A stretch of DNA of 40,664 bases from Ruminococcus sp. CAG:488 (lineage in GTDB: Bacteria; Bacillota; Clostridia; Oscillospirales; Acutalibacteraceae), in NCBI GenBank assembly GCA_000434055.1, contig HF999637.1, positions 1-40,664 of the forward strand. Reading direction: 5' to 3'. Position numbers and translations under genes: made by a program. Positions 8,345 to 16,786 of this stretch are shown here, piece by piece. The notes under the pieces are model-generated. The model was not told the origin of the DNA, ran no database searches, and saw nothing but the letters and a program-made list of their open reading frames with translations. Within the stretch, counting starts at the first letter, position 1; each line of letters starts with the position of its first letter.

Positions 8345-9214
8345 ATGTCGAAGAATTATGTTCTCTTTAATCCGTTAGCAGGAAATAAAAGGTGCGGCAC
8401 CGATATAAAAATGATCGAAGATTTGATTGAGGGCGAAATTGTGTATTGCAACATGACAAAACCCGAAACATACAGCGATATTCTTCCCGAGATGCAGAGC
8501 GGCGATATACTGATCGTTTGCGGCGGCGACGGAACGCTGAATCGTTTTATAAATTTGCCGTACGATTATTCGGAAAAGAACGAGGTTTATTATTTCCCTA
8601 TGGGCTCGGGTAACGATTTTGCCCATGAGCTCGGTCATAAATACGGTGACAAGCCGTTCAATATAACAAAATATCTGAAGAATTTGCCCGAGGTCACTGT
8701 CAACGGCAAGACATATCGCTTCCTCAACGGCATAGGCTACGGAATCGACGGCTATTGCTGTGAGGTCGGCGATAAGCTCAGAGAGACAACAGAGGGAAGC
8801 ATAAATTACACTGCGATTGCGATTAAGGGCCTGCTCTTTCACTATAAGCCGACTGACGCAACCGTTACGGTGGACGGAGTAAAGCATAAGTTTAAAAGAG
8901 TTTGGCTTGCACCGACGATGAACGGAAAATTCTATGGCGGCGGAATGATGCCGACGCCGAATCAGGACAGAACAGGCGGAAAGCTTTCTGTCATGGTTTA
9001 TCATAATCTCGGCAAGCTGAAGGCGTTAATGGTGTTCCCCTCGATATTCAAAGGCGAGCATGTTAAGCACAAAAACAATATTGCTATTCTTGAGGGCAGG
9101 GAGATTACGGTTGAATTTGATCGCCCGACGCCCTTGCAGATAGACGGCGAGACCATACTCGGTATTTCCTCCTACAAAACAAAAGCTCATTATCACGGTA
9201 TGGTCAATGCCTAA
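8345..9214 (+). CDS. diacylglycerol kinase family lipid kinase
   Basis: A 289-aa cytoplasmic or membrane-associated kinase of the DAGK-catalytic family (DgkB/YegS-like) that phosphorylates a lipid alcohol. The first strand is YVLFNPLAGN. The nucleotide-binding GGDGTLNRFIN motif follows near residue 60, then PMGSGNDFAHELG and FLNGIGYGIDGYCC. Near the end is a second-domain segment with GKLSVMVYHNLGKLKALMVFPSIFKGEH, plus LQIDGE. ATG 8345 is chosen over GTG 8336 because GGAGTGAT (8333-8340) serves as Shine-Dalgarno for the ATG. Its promoter carries three 11-nt repeats. The lipid substrate cannot be told from sequence. Confidence 0.88.
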   Translation: MSKNYVLFNPLAGNKRCGTDIKMIEDLIEGEIVYCNMTKPETYSDILPEMQSGDILIVCGGDGTLNRFINLPYDYSEKNEVYYFPMGSGNDFAHELGHKYGDKPFNITKYLKNLPEVTVNGKTYRFLNGIGYGIDGYCCEVGDKLRETTEGSINYTAIAIKGLLFHYKPTDATVTVDGVKHKFKRVWLAPTMNGKFYGGGMMPTPNQDRTGGKLSVMVYHNLGKLKALMVFPSIFKGEHVKHKNNIAILEGREITVEFDRPTPLQIDGETILGISSYKTKAHYHGMVNA

Positions 9215-9219
9215 AAAAT

Positions 9220-9252
9220 ACGGACTGTCATAAATTCGACAGTCCGTGTTTT
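9220..9252. terminator. bidirectional terminator between the lipid kinase and ribU
   Basis: A 10-bp perfect stem ACGGACTGTC (9220-9229) / GACAGTCCGT (9238-9247) has an A-run before it and TTTTTAT after it. It can end both convergent transcripts. Confidence 0.88.
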
Positions 9253-9257
9253 TATGT

Positions 9258-9851
9258 TTATTTTTTACCTTTTAGTATCGGCGAGATCATCGGATAGATC
9301 GCAAAGGTTATTGCTACGCTGATAAGACCCTTGACAAATGTGAACGGAACGTTGAAAAAGAGAATTGCCTGCCAGAGCGAGCCGACACTCGGGAGAATCT
9401 CGCGGTATGCACCGAGAATTGCTTCTTCGGGAGCCATAAGCTTGAAATAAATCGGATAAACTAAGAAATAATTGATAAAAAAGCTCGTTGCCGCCATTGA
9501 AAAATCACCGGCCATTGCACCTATAAAGGCAAATTTGCGGTTGTGATGATACTTGTAGAATATTCCTGCAACGAAAACGAAAACAGCGCCATGAATGAAA
9601 TTGGAAAGCTCTCCGACTCCGGCAGTCTGGGTCGCAAACAGGTGGATAAGGTTCTTGACAAGGCAGACGGCAACTCCGCATACGGGACCGAAGGCATAAG
9701 AGGTGATGAGTGCAGGCAGGTCGGAAATGTCAAGCTTGATAAACGACGGTATGATGGGAATTGAAAATTCAATAAACATCAGCACTGCCGAGAGCGCCGA
9801 CATGATTGCCGTGACCGTTACCTTTCGCAAGCTTTTAACTTTTGTGTTCAT
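9258..9851 (-). CDS. ribU: riboflavin ECF transporter S component RibU
   Basis: A 197-aa membrane protein with about six hydrophobic segments, the substrate-binding component of an energy-coupling-factor transporter for riboflavin. Family features are the N-terminal ALSAVLMFIEFSIPIIPSF, then KLDISDLPALITSYAFGP, LVKNLIHLFATQT and GELSNFIHGA. The strongest support is the FMN riboswitch upstream on the same strand. ATG 9851 with GGGTG in front is preferred over an in-frame GTG at 9860. The general energizing components (EcfA/A'/T) are not in the window. It ends at a shared terminator. Confidence 0.94.
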   Translation of the reverse strand: MNTKVKSLRKVTVTAIMSALSAVLMFIEFSIPIIPSFIKLDISDLPALITSYAFGPVCGVAVCLVKNLIHLFATQTAGVGELSNFIHGAVFVFVAGIFYKYHHNRKFAFIGAMAGDFSMAATSFFINYFLVYPIYFKLMAPEEAILGAYREILPSVGSLWQAILFFNVPFTFVKGLISVAITFAIYPMISPILKGKK

Positions 9852-9895
9852 AAACAACACCCTTTCAAATAAATTCAGTCAGAGTTGCCAACGAA

Positions 9896-9928
9896 CAAAA
9901 AATGTCCCGTACAAAAACTGTACGGGAC
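9896..9928 (-). terminator. FMN riboswitch expression-platform terminator
   Basis: On the minus strand, GTCCCGTAC pairs with GTACGGGAC around a 7-nt loop (9-bp perfect stem) and is followed by ATTTTTTG. It sits between the aptamer and ribU, so FMN binding should end transcription before ribU. Confidence 0.88.
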
Positions 9929-9949
9929 TAAACTTTTCAAGAATACAAA

Positions 9950-10067
9950 TCTTCTCTCATCCGGACTGTACCGTCGGCTTCGGAATCTCACCGAATCAAC
10001 TTTCGCTCACGGGCTTGTGGACTGAATCCCATTACCGTCGGTGGGGAATTGCGCCCCGCCCCGAAGA
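9950..10067 (-). ncRNA. FMN riboswitch (RFN element)
   Basis: Read on the minus strand the element starts with CTTCGGGGCGGGGCG. It continues with AATTCCCCACCGACGGTAAT, then AGTCCACAAGCCCGTGAGCG, then GGTGAGATTCCGAAGCCGAC and GGTACAGTCCGGATGAGAG. These are the conserved junction segments of the RFN/FMN aptamer in the right order. The closing helix pairs CTTC at the start with GAAG at the end. It lies between a promoter (10114-10087) and a terminator ahead of ribU and controls riboflavin uptake. Confidence 0.97.
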
Positions 10068-10086
10068 CAACTGTTAACTTATCTCT

Positions 10087-10114
10087 ATTTTAGCACTGTA
10101 TCACGAAATGTCAA
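10087..10114 (-). promoter_or_regulatory. promoter of the FMN riboswitch-ribU transcript
   Basis: On the minus strand, TTGACA (10114-10109), a 16-nt spacer and TAAAAT (10092-10087) lie about 20 nt upstream of the aptamer. Confidence 0.75.
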
Positions 10115-10129
10115 TAGTAAAATTGTAAT

Positions 10130-10966
10130 TTATAAAGCGTTCACGTCGATTGCAGCTATTACCTTTTCGATATACGCTCCGAATCTGTCGGCTATTTTTG
10201 CCGCCGCAATTCCAACCTCCTCGTCGGAAAGCTTACAGTCGAGCACACCTGCCGCCATATTTGTCATGACGGAGAATGCAAGCAGAGGCATGGAACAGTG
10301 CGCCGCCGTGAGAGCCTCTGTAACGGTGGACATTCCTACCGCATCGGCGCCCAAAAGCCTTGCGGCTCTGATCTCCGCCGGAGTCTCAAACTGCGGACCC
10401 GGGAAGAACATATAGACTCCCTCGCGGAAAATCAAACCGCTTCCCTCGGCACACTTCAATGCGATTTTGCGAAGCTTCTTTGTGTACATATCCGTCACAT
10501 CAAAGAAACGGGGACCGAAAAAGTCAAGATTTTTTCCTCTGAGCGGACTTGCTCCGTTGAGCTTTATATGGTCGCTGACTATCATTATATCACCGACATT
10601 GTAGCTTTTATTGACAGCACCGGCGGCATTGGTGAGTATGGTCGCCTTAACGCCGAGAAGCTTGAAAAGGCGAACCGGTATAACAAGCTGCTCAAAGTCG
10701 TAGCCCTCATAGGAATGAAAACGGCCTGCCATGCAAATAACTTTTTTGCCGCCTACCTTGCCGTAAATCAGCTTGCCTGCGTGAGAAGCGACGGTCGAAA
10801 CAAGAAAATTCGGAATATCATCGTATTTTATTTCAATAGGATTTTTGATTTTTGACACAAAGTCGCCGAGACCGGAGCCGAGAATGATTGCGATTTCGGG
10901 CTTGTCCTTGATTATCGACATAACGTAATCGGCGCTTTTTTGAAAAAATTCAACAGTGTATTCCAT
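10130..10966 (-). CDS. purine-nucleoside phosphorylase
   Basis: A 278-aa enzyme of the trimeric PNP family (inosine/guanosine phosphorylase), which splits purine nucleosides with phosphate in salvage. Motifs are IILGSGLGDF (phosphate loop), VASHAGKLIYGKVGG, MAGRFHSYEGY, LTNAAGAVN and VSDHIKLNGASPL. The C-terminal part has GPQFETPAEIRAARLLGADAVGMSTVTEA. ATG 10966 is chosen because AGAGGTGA lies 6 nt upstream; an in-frame GTG at 10975 overlaps that site. It starts 18 nt after the acyltransferase-like gene and so is probably the last gene of that minus-strand operon. No clear terminator follows before the ribU promoter. Confidence 0.93.
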   Translation of the reverse strand: MEYTVEFFQKSADYVMSIIKDKPEIAIILGSGLGDFVSKIKNPIEIKYDDIPNFLVSTVASHAGKLIYGKVGGKKVICMAGRFHSYEGYDFEQLVIPVRLFKLLGVKATILTNAAGAVNKSYNVGDIMIVSDHIKLNGASPLRGKNLDFFGPRFFDVTDMYTKKLRKIALKCAEGSGLIFREGVYMFFPGPQFETPAEIRAARLLGADAVGMSTVTEALTAAHCSMPLLAFSVMTNMAAGVLDCKLSDEEVGIAAAKIADRFGAYIEKVIAAIDVNAL

Positions 10967-10984
10967 TTTTTTCACCTCTCATTT

Positions 10985-12025
10985 TTATACTATATATTTT
11001 TTAACAAACGGAATAGAATTCAATATTGCCGAGATAATGAGGCTGACTAAATATGTCGCAGCCGTTGTTATAATAATCAGGTATATCACCCGTGTGTGCG
11101 GCAAGATGCCTGATTTCATAAGACAGTCAAGGACTGCAAGGTGACACATGAAAATCCCGAACGAGGCTTTTGCCCAGAAGGATATGATTTTCGGTGAGCT
11201 TTTTTCTTCTCCGAAAACATTCTTTATTAAAAGAAAGACGGAAGCAGGAACGAAAACCGTCATTGGCAGCTTTTTCGGAATAAATGTACTGATGGTTCTT
11301 CCTTCCTTGACTGAGATATAATAAGTAATTGCCAAAAATGCAATGATACTGAGAATACTCAGAGCGTAGATTAAAAATCTCAGCGGCTTTTTTATGCTGT
11401 AATTGGACAGGTAATACCCGAGACAAAAATATCCGCTTAAATGAATTGCCGCCGACATTTTAAAGGCATTGTTTATTTTTTCGAAATTGATATACGAATC
11501 GGGAATCGAACTGAAAAAATTGCCGCATATTGTGAATATAAACCATATTAAAAGAAAGTATTCGAGTAAGGATTTGTCCTCGATAATTCTTTTCAGCAGC
11601 GGCGATACAATATAAAGTCCGATTAGTGATAAAACGAGCCACATATAATTCATGTCAATCAGAGTGTCGGACAGAAATTTTTCGGCGCAGTAGAGGAGTC
11701 CGCCTCTTTTAAAAAGGTATTTGTCCAGTAAGATGCAGAATGTCGACCAACAAACAAATGCCGCAGCCAAGCGGAGAATATCTTTATAAAAAACCGTTCT
11801 GATGCTTAAGCTGTCCGGCGATGAGAGCGTTTTGGCACCTGAAACCATAATTATTGTCGGAATCGCAAATCTGAATATACTCTGGAGCGCGGTCATGAAA
11901 AACCATGATATAGAGCCGACCTCCGCCTTGAACCATTTCTTTAATATTACGCTGACGGCAACAACCGCCAATACAGAAATTATTATCAAAATATCCGTGT
12001 AAACGCTGTTTTTTTTGTTTTCCAT
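10985..12025 (-). CDS. acyltransferase-3-like membrane protein lacking the catalytic R-X10-H motif
   Basis: A 346-aa, roughly ten-helix membrane protein. It aligns along its whole length with its upstream neighbour (shared FRFA-P--MVSG, GLYIVSPLL-R-IEDKS, and the C-terminal SIPFVKKYIV versus RIPGASKYIV), so the two are tandem paralogues of the acyltransferase-3 (OafA/WecH-like) family. In the neighbour, helix 1 has R14 and H25, the family's R-X10-H catalytic motif; here the same positions are I14 and S25. The protein may therefore be a non-catalytic partner or a decaying copy. ATG 12025 has GGGGGCGG in front and lies 13 nt after the neighbour's stop. Confidence 0.78.
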   Translation of the reverse strand: MENKKNSVYTDILIIISVLAVVAVSVILKKWFKAEVGSISWFFMTALQSIFRFAIPTIIMVSGAKTLSSPDSLSIRTVFYKDILRLAAAFVCWSTFCILLDKYLFKRGGLLYCAEKFLSDTLIDMNYMWLVLSLIGLYIVSPLLKRIIEDKSLLEYFLLIWFIFTICGNFFSSIPDSYINFEKINNAFKMSAAIHLSGYFCLGYYLSNYSIKKPLRFLIYALSILSIIAFLAITYYISVKEGRTISTFIPKKLPMTVFVPASVFLLIKNVFGEEKSSPKIISFWAKASFGIFMCHLAVLDCLMKSGILPHTRVIYLIIITTAATYLVSLIISAILNSIPFVKKYIV

Positions 12026-12038
12026 CTTGTCCGCCCCC

Positions 12039-13100
12039 TTAAACAATATATTTGCTTGCGCCGGGAATCCTATTGAGCAGATAGGAAATCAGCGGGCTTA
12101 TAACAGCCGCAGAAATTAGCAACGCTCCGAACAGTGCATATGGCGGCAAGGGAAGAAACATGTGGCAGAACTTCTCAACAGCCTTCATCACAAGAATGTG
12201 AGACAGATATATGCCGAATGAAATTTTTGAGAGTGTAAATATTGCCTTTTGCACCTTCTTTGAAGGATTGAAATTTTCAAATTTATCTCGGAAGAATAAA
12301 AACAGTGCCGCAGATTGGAAGGCAGTCATTGGCAAAAGATATCCGAGATATTTGCTGACTGTTTCGCCCGATCTGAAAGATGTGAAAACTGTCACACCGA
12401 CAATTCCGAGAGTACCGAGAATTGCCAGAAAATACACTGCTGCTTTTATCGGCTTTTTAACCGTGTAATTATGTAAATAATAGCCGAGAACATAGTAACC
12501 GCTGTATTGGACGGCAATAGAAATCTTAAACAGGTCAATAAATCCGTAGATCTTGTTGCCGATTACCGGTATAAGGCCCGTAAAATTGGCAACGATGCAA
12601 AAGATAAACCATATAAAAATAAAATATTGCATGGTTGATTTCTTTTCGACAATCTTGCGAAGCAGGGGTGTAACGATATAAAGCCCTGCAATCATGTACA
12701 TAAACCAAAGATGGTATTCTCCGAGCAGAAATCCGTTAACAGTTAATTGAAAATCAGGCTTAAATGAGACTCCTTCGGTAACAAATCCCGAAGCTAAATG
12801 AAAAAAAGTATAAACCAGCGACCAAAAAATAAAGGCGGTTATGATTCTGAGAACTTTTTTTGAATATAACTCCTTAATTCCTCTGTCTTTTTGAGGGGAT
12901 AACATAAACATTCCCGAGACCATAACGAAAACGGGAACAGCAAAGCGAAACATGCCGTCTATTGCAACAAGAGCCACCCAGCTTTTGCTCTGTATAGGAA
13001 TATCTCCCCATATTTCACCTACCGCATGCAACACAAGAACACTGAAGATCGAAATTATTCTCAGCAGATCAGGGTAGATCAGTCTTTTTTTCTCTTCCAT
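12039..13100 (-). CDS. acyltransferase-3 family membrane protein
   Basis: A 353-aa integral membrane acyltransferase of the OafA/WecH type, which transfers acetyl or other acyl groups to surface glycans or lipids. About ten membrane helices are visible. Helix 1 reads YPDLLRIISIFSVLVLHAVG with R14 and H25 spaced as R-X10-H, the motif needed for catalysis in this family. KKVLRIITAF follows helix 2, and helix 10 ends at RIPGASKYIV. ATG 13100 has CGGAGGA at good distance; GTG 13124 would overlap the preceding gene and remove that site. It lies 13 nt after a small unknown gene and 13 nt before its own paralogue. The acceptor molecule is unknown. Confidence 0.86.
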   Translation of the reverse strand: MEEKKRLIYPDLLRIISIFSVLVLHAVGEIWGDIPIQSKSWVALVAIDGMFRFAVPVFVMVSGMFMLSPQKDRGIKELYSKKVLRIITAFIFWSLVYTFFHLASGFVTEGVSFKPDFQLTVNGFLLGEYHLWFMYMIAGLYIVTPLLRKIVEKKSTMQYFIFIWFIFCIVANFTGLIPVIGNKIYGFIDLFKISIAVQYSGYYVLGYYLHNYTVKKPIKAAVYFLAILGTLGIVGVTVFTSFRSGETVSKYLGYLLPMTAFQSAALFLFFRDKFENFNPSKKVQKAIFTLSKISFGIYLSHILVMKAVEKFCHMFLPLPPYALFGALLISAAVISPLISYLLNRIPGASKYIV

Positions 13101-13113
13101 TTTTTCCTCCGAA

Positions 13114-13407
13114 TTATTTTTCACCGAGTATAAATTCGATTTGTCTTACGGCATCTCTGAGCTTGGCAAAGGACGAGTTGGGATTGGTGTCGATCGTCTT
13201 GATAATCAGGTCAAGATCATCAATCGAATACCTGAATTTATTCGCCGAAACGCAGGCGGTTCTCCTTATGGCACAGATGTCAGCCATTTGCTTTTCCGTC
13301 AGAAGCTCAACGCTTTTGCAGTTTGCTTTTATGACCTCGTCGATTATATTCTCCGGGAAAAATATGTATGTTTCAATTTGTTTCTTTAAATCATTTTCAA
13401 AGCTCAT
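13114..13407 (-). CDS. small protein of unknown function
   Basis: A 97-aa soluble, helix-rich protein that I do not recognise. It contains EKQMADICAIRRTACVSANK and IDDLDLIIKTIDTNPNSSFA; no membrane segment or metal motif is visible. The start is odd: ATG 13407 is only ~14 nt beyond the GH38 terminator stem, and the bases before it are the terminator T-tract (GTTTTTTATAGTT) with no Shine-Dalgarno. It leads the cluster unknown-AT3-AT3-PNP with short gaps, so it may depend on read-through of the terminator. A start further inside (Met 41) cannot be excluded. Confidence 0.6.
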   Translation of the reverse strand: MSFENDLKKQIETYIFFPENIIDEVIKANCKSVELLTEKQMADICAIRRTACVSANKFRYSIDDLDLIIKTIDTNPNSSFAKLRDAVRQIEFILGEK

Positions 13408-13413
13408 AACTAT

Positions 13414-13449
13414 AAAAAACAGGGCTGCTGCATTTGCTGCAACAGCCCT
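13414..13449 (-). terminator. intrinsic terminator of the GH38 gene
   Basis: 12-bp arms AGGGCTGTTGCA / TGCAGCAGCCCT (one mismatch) surround a 5-nt loop and are followed on the minus strand by GTTTTTTAT. The stop codon is 12 nt upstream. Confidence 0.87.
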
Positions 13450-13461
13450 CTTAAAATCGTT

Positions 13462-16400
13462 TTATTTGATCTTTACCTTGTAGTTCTTGATCTCAAACGG
13501 GGTTGCGTGGAAGCTGATTGTGTCGCCGTCAAATTCAACGGGAACATCGTTTCTCTCAATAAGGTCGCATTCTGCGGCATAGGTGAGGGGAGCGAAGAAT
13601 TTAACGCTTGCATCAACGCTTTTGCCCTTCTTCTCAACCATACGAATGATGTATGCGTCCTCTTCCTCGCACTTCTTGACTGCCTCAAGAGTCATGCTGT
13701 CGCTTGCAAGAGTGATGAAGGACTTATCTGCGCCCAGTTCGCCCTCCGACTTGATGTCAACGGGAACAAGCGGATGATTGATTTCAAGTCCCCTTTCAAG
13801 GGTCTTTGCCTTCTTCCATGTCTCGGCATGGGGATAGAGCGAATATGTGAAGTAGTGGTCGCCTCTGTCTGACTTCGGGTCGGGCTTGATCGGAGCTTTA
13901 AGAAGAGTAAGGATCATCTTGTGCTCATTGACCTCATGACCGTACTTGCAGTCGTTGAGAAGCGATACGCCGTAATCCTCGTCGGACATGTCAATCCAGT
14001 TGTGAGCGTTGACCTCAAACTTTGCCTTGTCATACGGATTGTATCTGTATGAGCAGCACTCCATTGTGGCGTAGGCTATATCTCTCGTATAGTTCTTCGT
14101 CTGAAGATCGACGTCGAAGAATACCTTGAGGAGCTTCTGATCCTCGTGCCAGCTAATGTGTGTATCAAAGTCAATTCTGTCAAGGTCATTGTAGATGATG
14201 ATGTTCTGCTCAATCTTTGATTTAAGAACATCCTTCTCAATTGAGATCATTGTGTAAACATCGCCCTTGACTATATCCTTAACAATGCCGTCCTTAAGCT
14301 CGAACTCACGGTCAACATATGTTGCAACGATATCCCATGCGTCGTATCCGCCGGGCATATCCTCAAAGAGTCTGAAATCGTTGCCCTTGCCGCCCTTGGA
14401 GATAACCTCACGGCGGTTCTTCTTATCATAGATTGAGATAAGAGTTGCATTGTCGTCAAGAACAAGCTTGAAATTGTCATTCTCAATCTCTTTGCCGTTG
14501 CTCTCATCATATGCGGGAGCCTTTGCGGCAGGCATTTTATAATAAACCTTGTAGCCGACTGCCGGAATGTCCTTGGCAACGAATACAAGCTTCTTGTCTC
14601 CGTTCGGCTTTGTGTAGGCCTGAGTTGCAACCTTATTGCCGTTTTCGTCGAAGATATCAACGTCCTGATAATCAAGCTCAACCTTGGTTGTAGCGACATT
14701 TGCAAGTGAGTTGAAGAGTGCAAACGGCTTGCCGAGGTTCTTGTCATAGCCGATATGCTCGGCGATAACTGCAAGAGCTTCGTTGCGGACTCTTTCGCCG
14801 GTCTCGATTACCTCATCATAGATACTCATGAGCTTGCCGAATACCTCTGTGATGTGAGTTCCGGGAAGTGAATCATGGAACTGATTGGTGAGAATCTTTC
14901 TCCATGCGAGAGCGAGCTCCTCAGTCGGGTATTCATAGCCGTAGCTTTCTGCGATAACTGCGTACATCTCAGCCTCTCTGAAGAGGTTCTCACAGTAACG
15001 GTTGGCCTTCTTGAGAGCAGCCTTTGTGGTGTGAACTCCGCGGTGCTCCTCAAGATAAAGCTCGTCCTTCCATGTAACGATCTTGTCGCCGGCAGCAATA
15101 GCCTTCTGACGCATATTTTCGAGGGATTCCTCAATCTTGCAAGCCTTTGTTTCCGGGAGACCGGGGAAGTTCTTATATCTCTTGACATATTCAAGCATCT
15201 CGTTATCGACTCCGCCGCCGCCGTCGCCCCAGCCGTAGCAGTACATGGACTCGCCGATGGTGTCCTTATCGGTATACTTGACCCAGTTTGTCTTGAGTGA
15301 ATCCGCCTCCATTGAACCGATGAAGTGAGTCGGGGGAACGGCTGCGAATACCTTCGATCCGTCCGGGCCCTCCCACCAGAAAGAGTTATAGAGCCACGGG
15401 TTTGTATCGTTCCAGATACCCATCTTGTGGGTAACGAAATACTTCATTCCTGCCTTTTTCATGATCTGCGGCATGCAATAGCTGTTACCGAAAACGTCGG
15501 GAAGCCAGCAGGTCTTGGGCGTTACGCCGAACCACTTCTCGGCATAGCGAACGCCGTGGAGGAACTGACGGACAAAGCTTTCGCCGGAGATGATGTTACA
15601 ATCCGGCTCAACCCACATGCCGCCGATATATTCCCAGCGACCCTCTTTGACTCTCTTTTGAACCTGCTCGAAGATGTTCGGATAATGAACTCTCATTTCC
15701 TCATACATACCTGCCTGGCTCTGAGAGAAGATGAAGTCGGGATACTGCTCCATAAGACGAAGCATTGTTGCGTGAGTACGGCCGACCTTACGGACGAACT
15801 CCTTGTAAGCCCACATGTAAACCATGTCAAGGTGGGAATTGCCGATAAGGTCGAGCTTGCCCATGCATTTATAGTTCGGGTTGTTGTAAACTTTGTCGTA
15901 GAGAATCTTTTTGCACATTCTCAGCTTAGCCTTGAATACGTCAAAATCAGGCTCGTCAAAGTCAACGTACTGGAAAGCCTCTTTAAGCGATTCACGGATA
16001 AGGGTAGCGTAATCGTTGCCCATGCCCGGCATAAAGAGTGCATTGTAAACTGCTTTCAAATCCCAGTAAATTTCATTGATTTCATCATCCGTTGTAGCGA
16101 TGAAGGAGCACTCAAGCTTTTTGAGTGAGCTTTCGTTGGAGTGCCATACGAAATAGGATTCGATGTCGATATCGTATGTATCGCCGGCCTTAGCGCAATC
16201 GGTAAGAACAACTGCGTTACGGAACGGGTCAAGGCCCTGGAAGGGCACGCCGTTTACGGAAACGAGAGAGTCTCCGCCGAAGTAAACGTAAAGTGTAACC
16301 TTTTTACCCTCAAATCTTTCGGGAATAGTGATTTTATTCTTGAAGAACGAGCTCAGACCGTTGCCGCCCCAGTAGCCGCCTACGTCGAGATCCTTCCAAC

Positions 16401-16638
16401 CGTCGTAAAGATACTCGTAGTCGCCGATGTCCTTGTAGATGCACTCACGCATCTTCCAGGGAGCGGTGTTCACAAAGTCCGTGTATATTCTCTTTTTGAG
16501 TGCCTTAAGCTTAATTTCAACAAGCTCGTCAAAGGTGAAAATACCTCTCTGCTTGTTTTTAATAATGTCTCGCCATGTGTCGATATGAGCTTCCATGCCT
16601 TCAACGGAAGGTATGGTCTTTTTCTCATTTTCTGCCAT
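13462..16638 (-). CDS. GH38 alpha-mannosidase
   Basis: A 1058-aa cytoplasmic-type alpha-mannosidase (no signal peptide) that removes terminal alpha-mannose, a zinc-dependent retaining enzyme. An N-terminal beta region (1-~260) precedes the catalytic barrel. Zinc and catalytic residues can be placed: H269-x-D271 in GNSHLDMVYMW, the nucleophile and zinc ligand D381 in WLPDVFGNSYC, and the histidine in FHDSLPGTHI. WVEPDCNIISGES is another family block. A GH38 C-terminal beta domain fills ~690-1058. ATG 16638 has AAGGAG 8 nt upstream. It has its own consensus promoter and terminator, so it is monocistronic. With GH130 it suggests use of host or yeast mannosides, though import genes are not nearby. 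Confidence 0.94.
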   Translation of the reverse strand: MAENEKKTIPSVEGMEAHIDTWRDIIKNKQRGIFTFDELVEIKLKALKKRIYTDFVNTAPWKMRECIYKDIGDYEYLYDGWKDLDVGGYWGGNGLSSFFKNKITIPERFEGKKVTLYVYFGGDSLVSVNGVPFQGLDPFRNAVVLTDCAKAGDTYDIDIESYFVWHSNESSLKKLECSFIATTDDEINEIYWDLKAVYNALFMPGMGNDYATLIRESLKEAFQYVDFDEPDFDVFKAKLRMCKKILYDKVYNNPNYKCMGKLDLIGNSHLDMVYMWAYKEFVRKVGRTHATMLRLMEQYPDFIFSQSQAGMYEEMRVHYPNIFEQVQKRVKEGRWEYIGGMWVEPDCNIISGESFVRQFLHGVRYAEKWFGVTPKTCWLPDVFGNSYCMPQIMKKAGMKYFVTHKMGIWNDTNPWLYNSFWWEGPDGSKVFAAVPPTHFIGSMEADSLKTNWVKYTDKDTIGESMYCYGWGDGGGGVDNEMLEYVKRYKNFPGLPETKACKIEESLENMRQKAIAAGDKIVTWKDELYLEEHRGVHTTKAALKKANRYCENLFREAEMYAVIAESYGYEYPTEELALAWRKILTNQFHDSLPGTHITEVFGKLMSIYDEVIETGERVRNEALAVIAEHIGYDKNLGKPFALFNSLANVATTKVELDYQDVDIFDENGNKVATQAYTKPNGDKKLVFVAKDIPAVGYKVYYKMPAAKAPAYDESNGKEIENDNFKLVLDDNATLISIYDKKNRREVISKGGKGNDFRLFEDMPGGYDAWDIVATYVDREFELKDGIVKDIVKGDVYTMISIEKDVLKSKIEQNIIIYNDLDRIDFDTHISWHEDQKLLKVFFDVDLQTKNYTRDIAYATMECCSYRYNPYDKAKFEVNAHNWIDMSDEDYGVSLLNDCKYGHEVNEHKMILTLLKAPIKPDPKSDRGDHYFTYSLYPHAETWKKAKTLERGLEINHPLVPVDIKSEGELGADKSFITLASDSMTLEAVKKCEEEDAYIIRMVEKKGKSVDASVKFFAPLTYAAECDLIERNDVPVEFDGDTISFHATPFEIKNYKVKIK

Positions 16639-16701
16639 TTTGTCAGCTCCTTATTTTCCATTTTACCGGTTATTTTTCGTCTGATAGACTAAAACCAATT
16701 T

Positions 16702-16730
16702 ATTATATCATTTATATTATTGCTTTTCAA
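16702..16730 (-). promoter_or_regulatory. sigma-A promoter for the GH38 gene
   Basis: On the minus strand, TTGAAA (16730-16725), a 17-nt spacer and TATAAT (16707-16702) lie 63 nt upstream of the ATG. A short inverted repeat GTCT-ATC-AGAC lies between this box and the start. Confidence 0.8.
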
Positions 16731-16786
16731 TAACTTACATGATTTTTTTGGAAAATAATCGAATTTTATATGGATATATAAATTAG

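Noticed and set aside
9703..10077. Plus-strand reading frame through the FMN riboswitch
   Set aside because: The sequence is explained by the riboswitch, terminator and ribU on the minus strand; no ribosome site or motif.
13507..13872. Plus-strand frame opposite the 3' end of the GH38 gene
   Set aside because: Antisense shadow without start signals; the minus-strand protein is continuous through this region.
15325..16128. 267-codon plus-strand reading frame opposite the GH38 gene
   Set aside because: Shadow of the mannosidase, whose metal and nucleophile motifs lie in the minus-strand frame.
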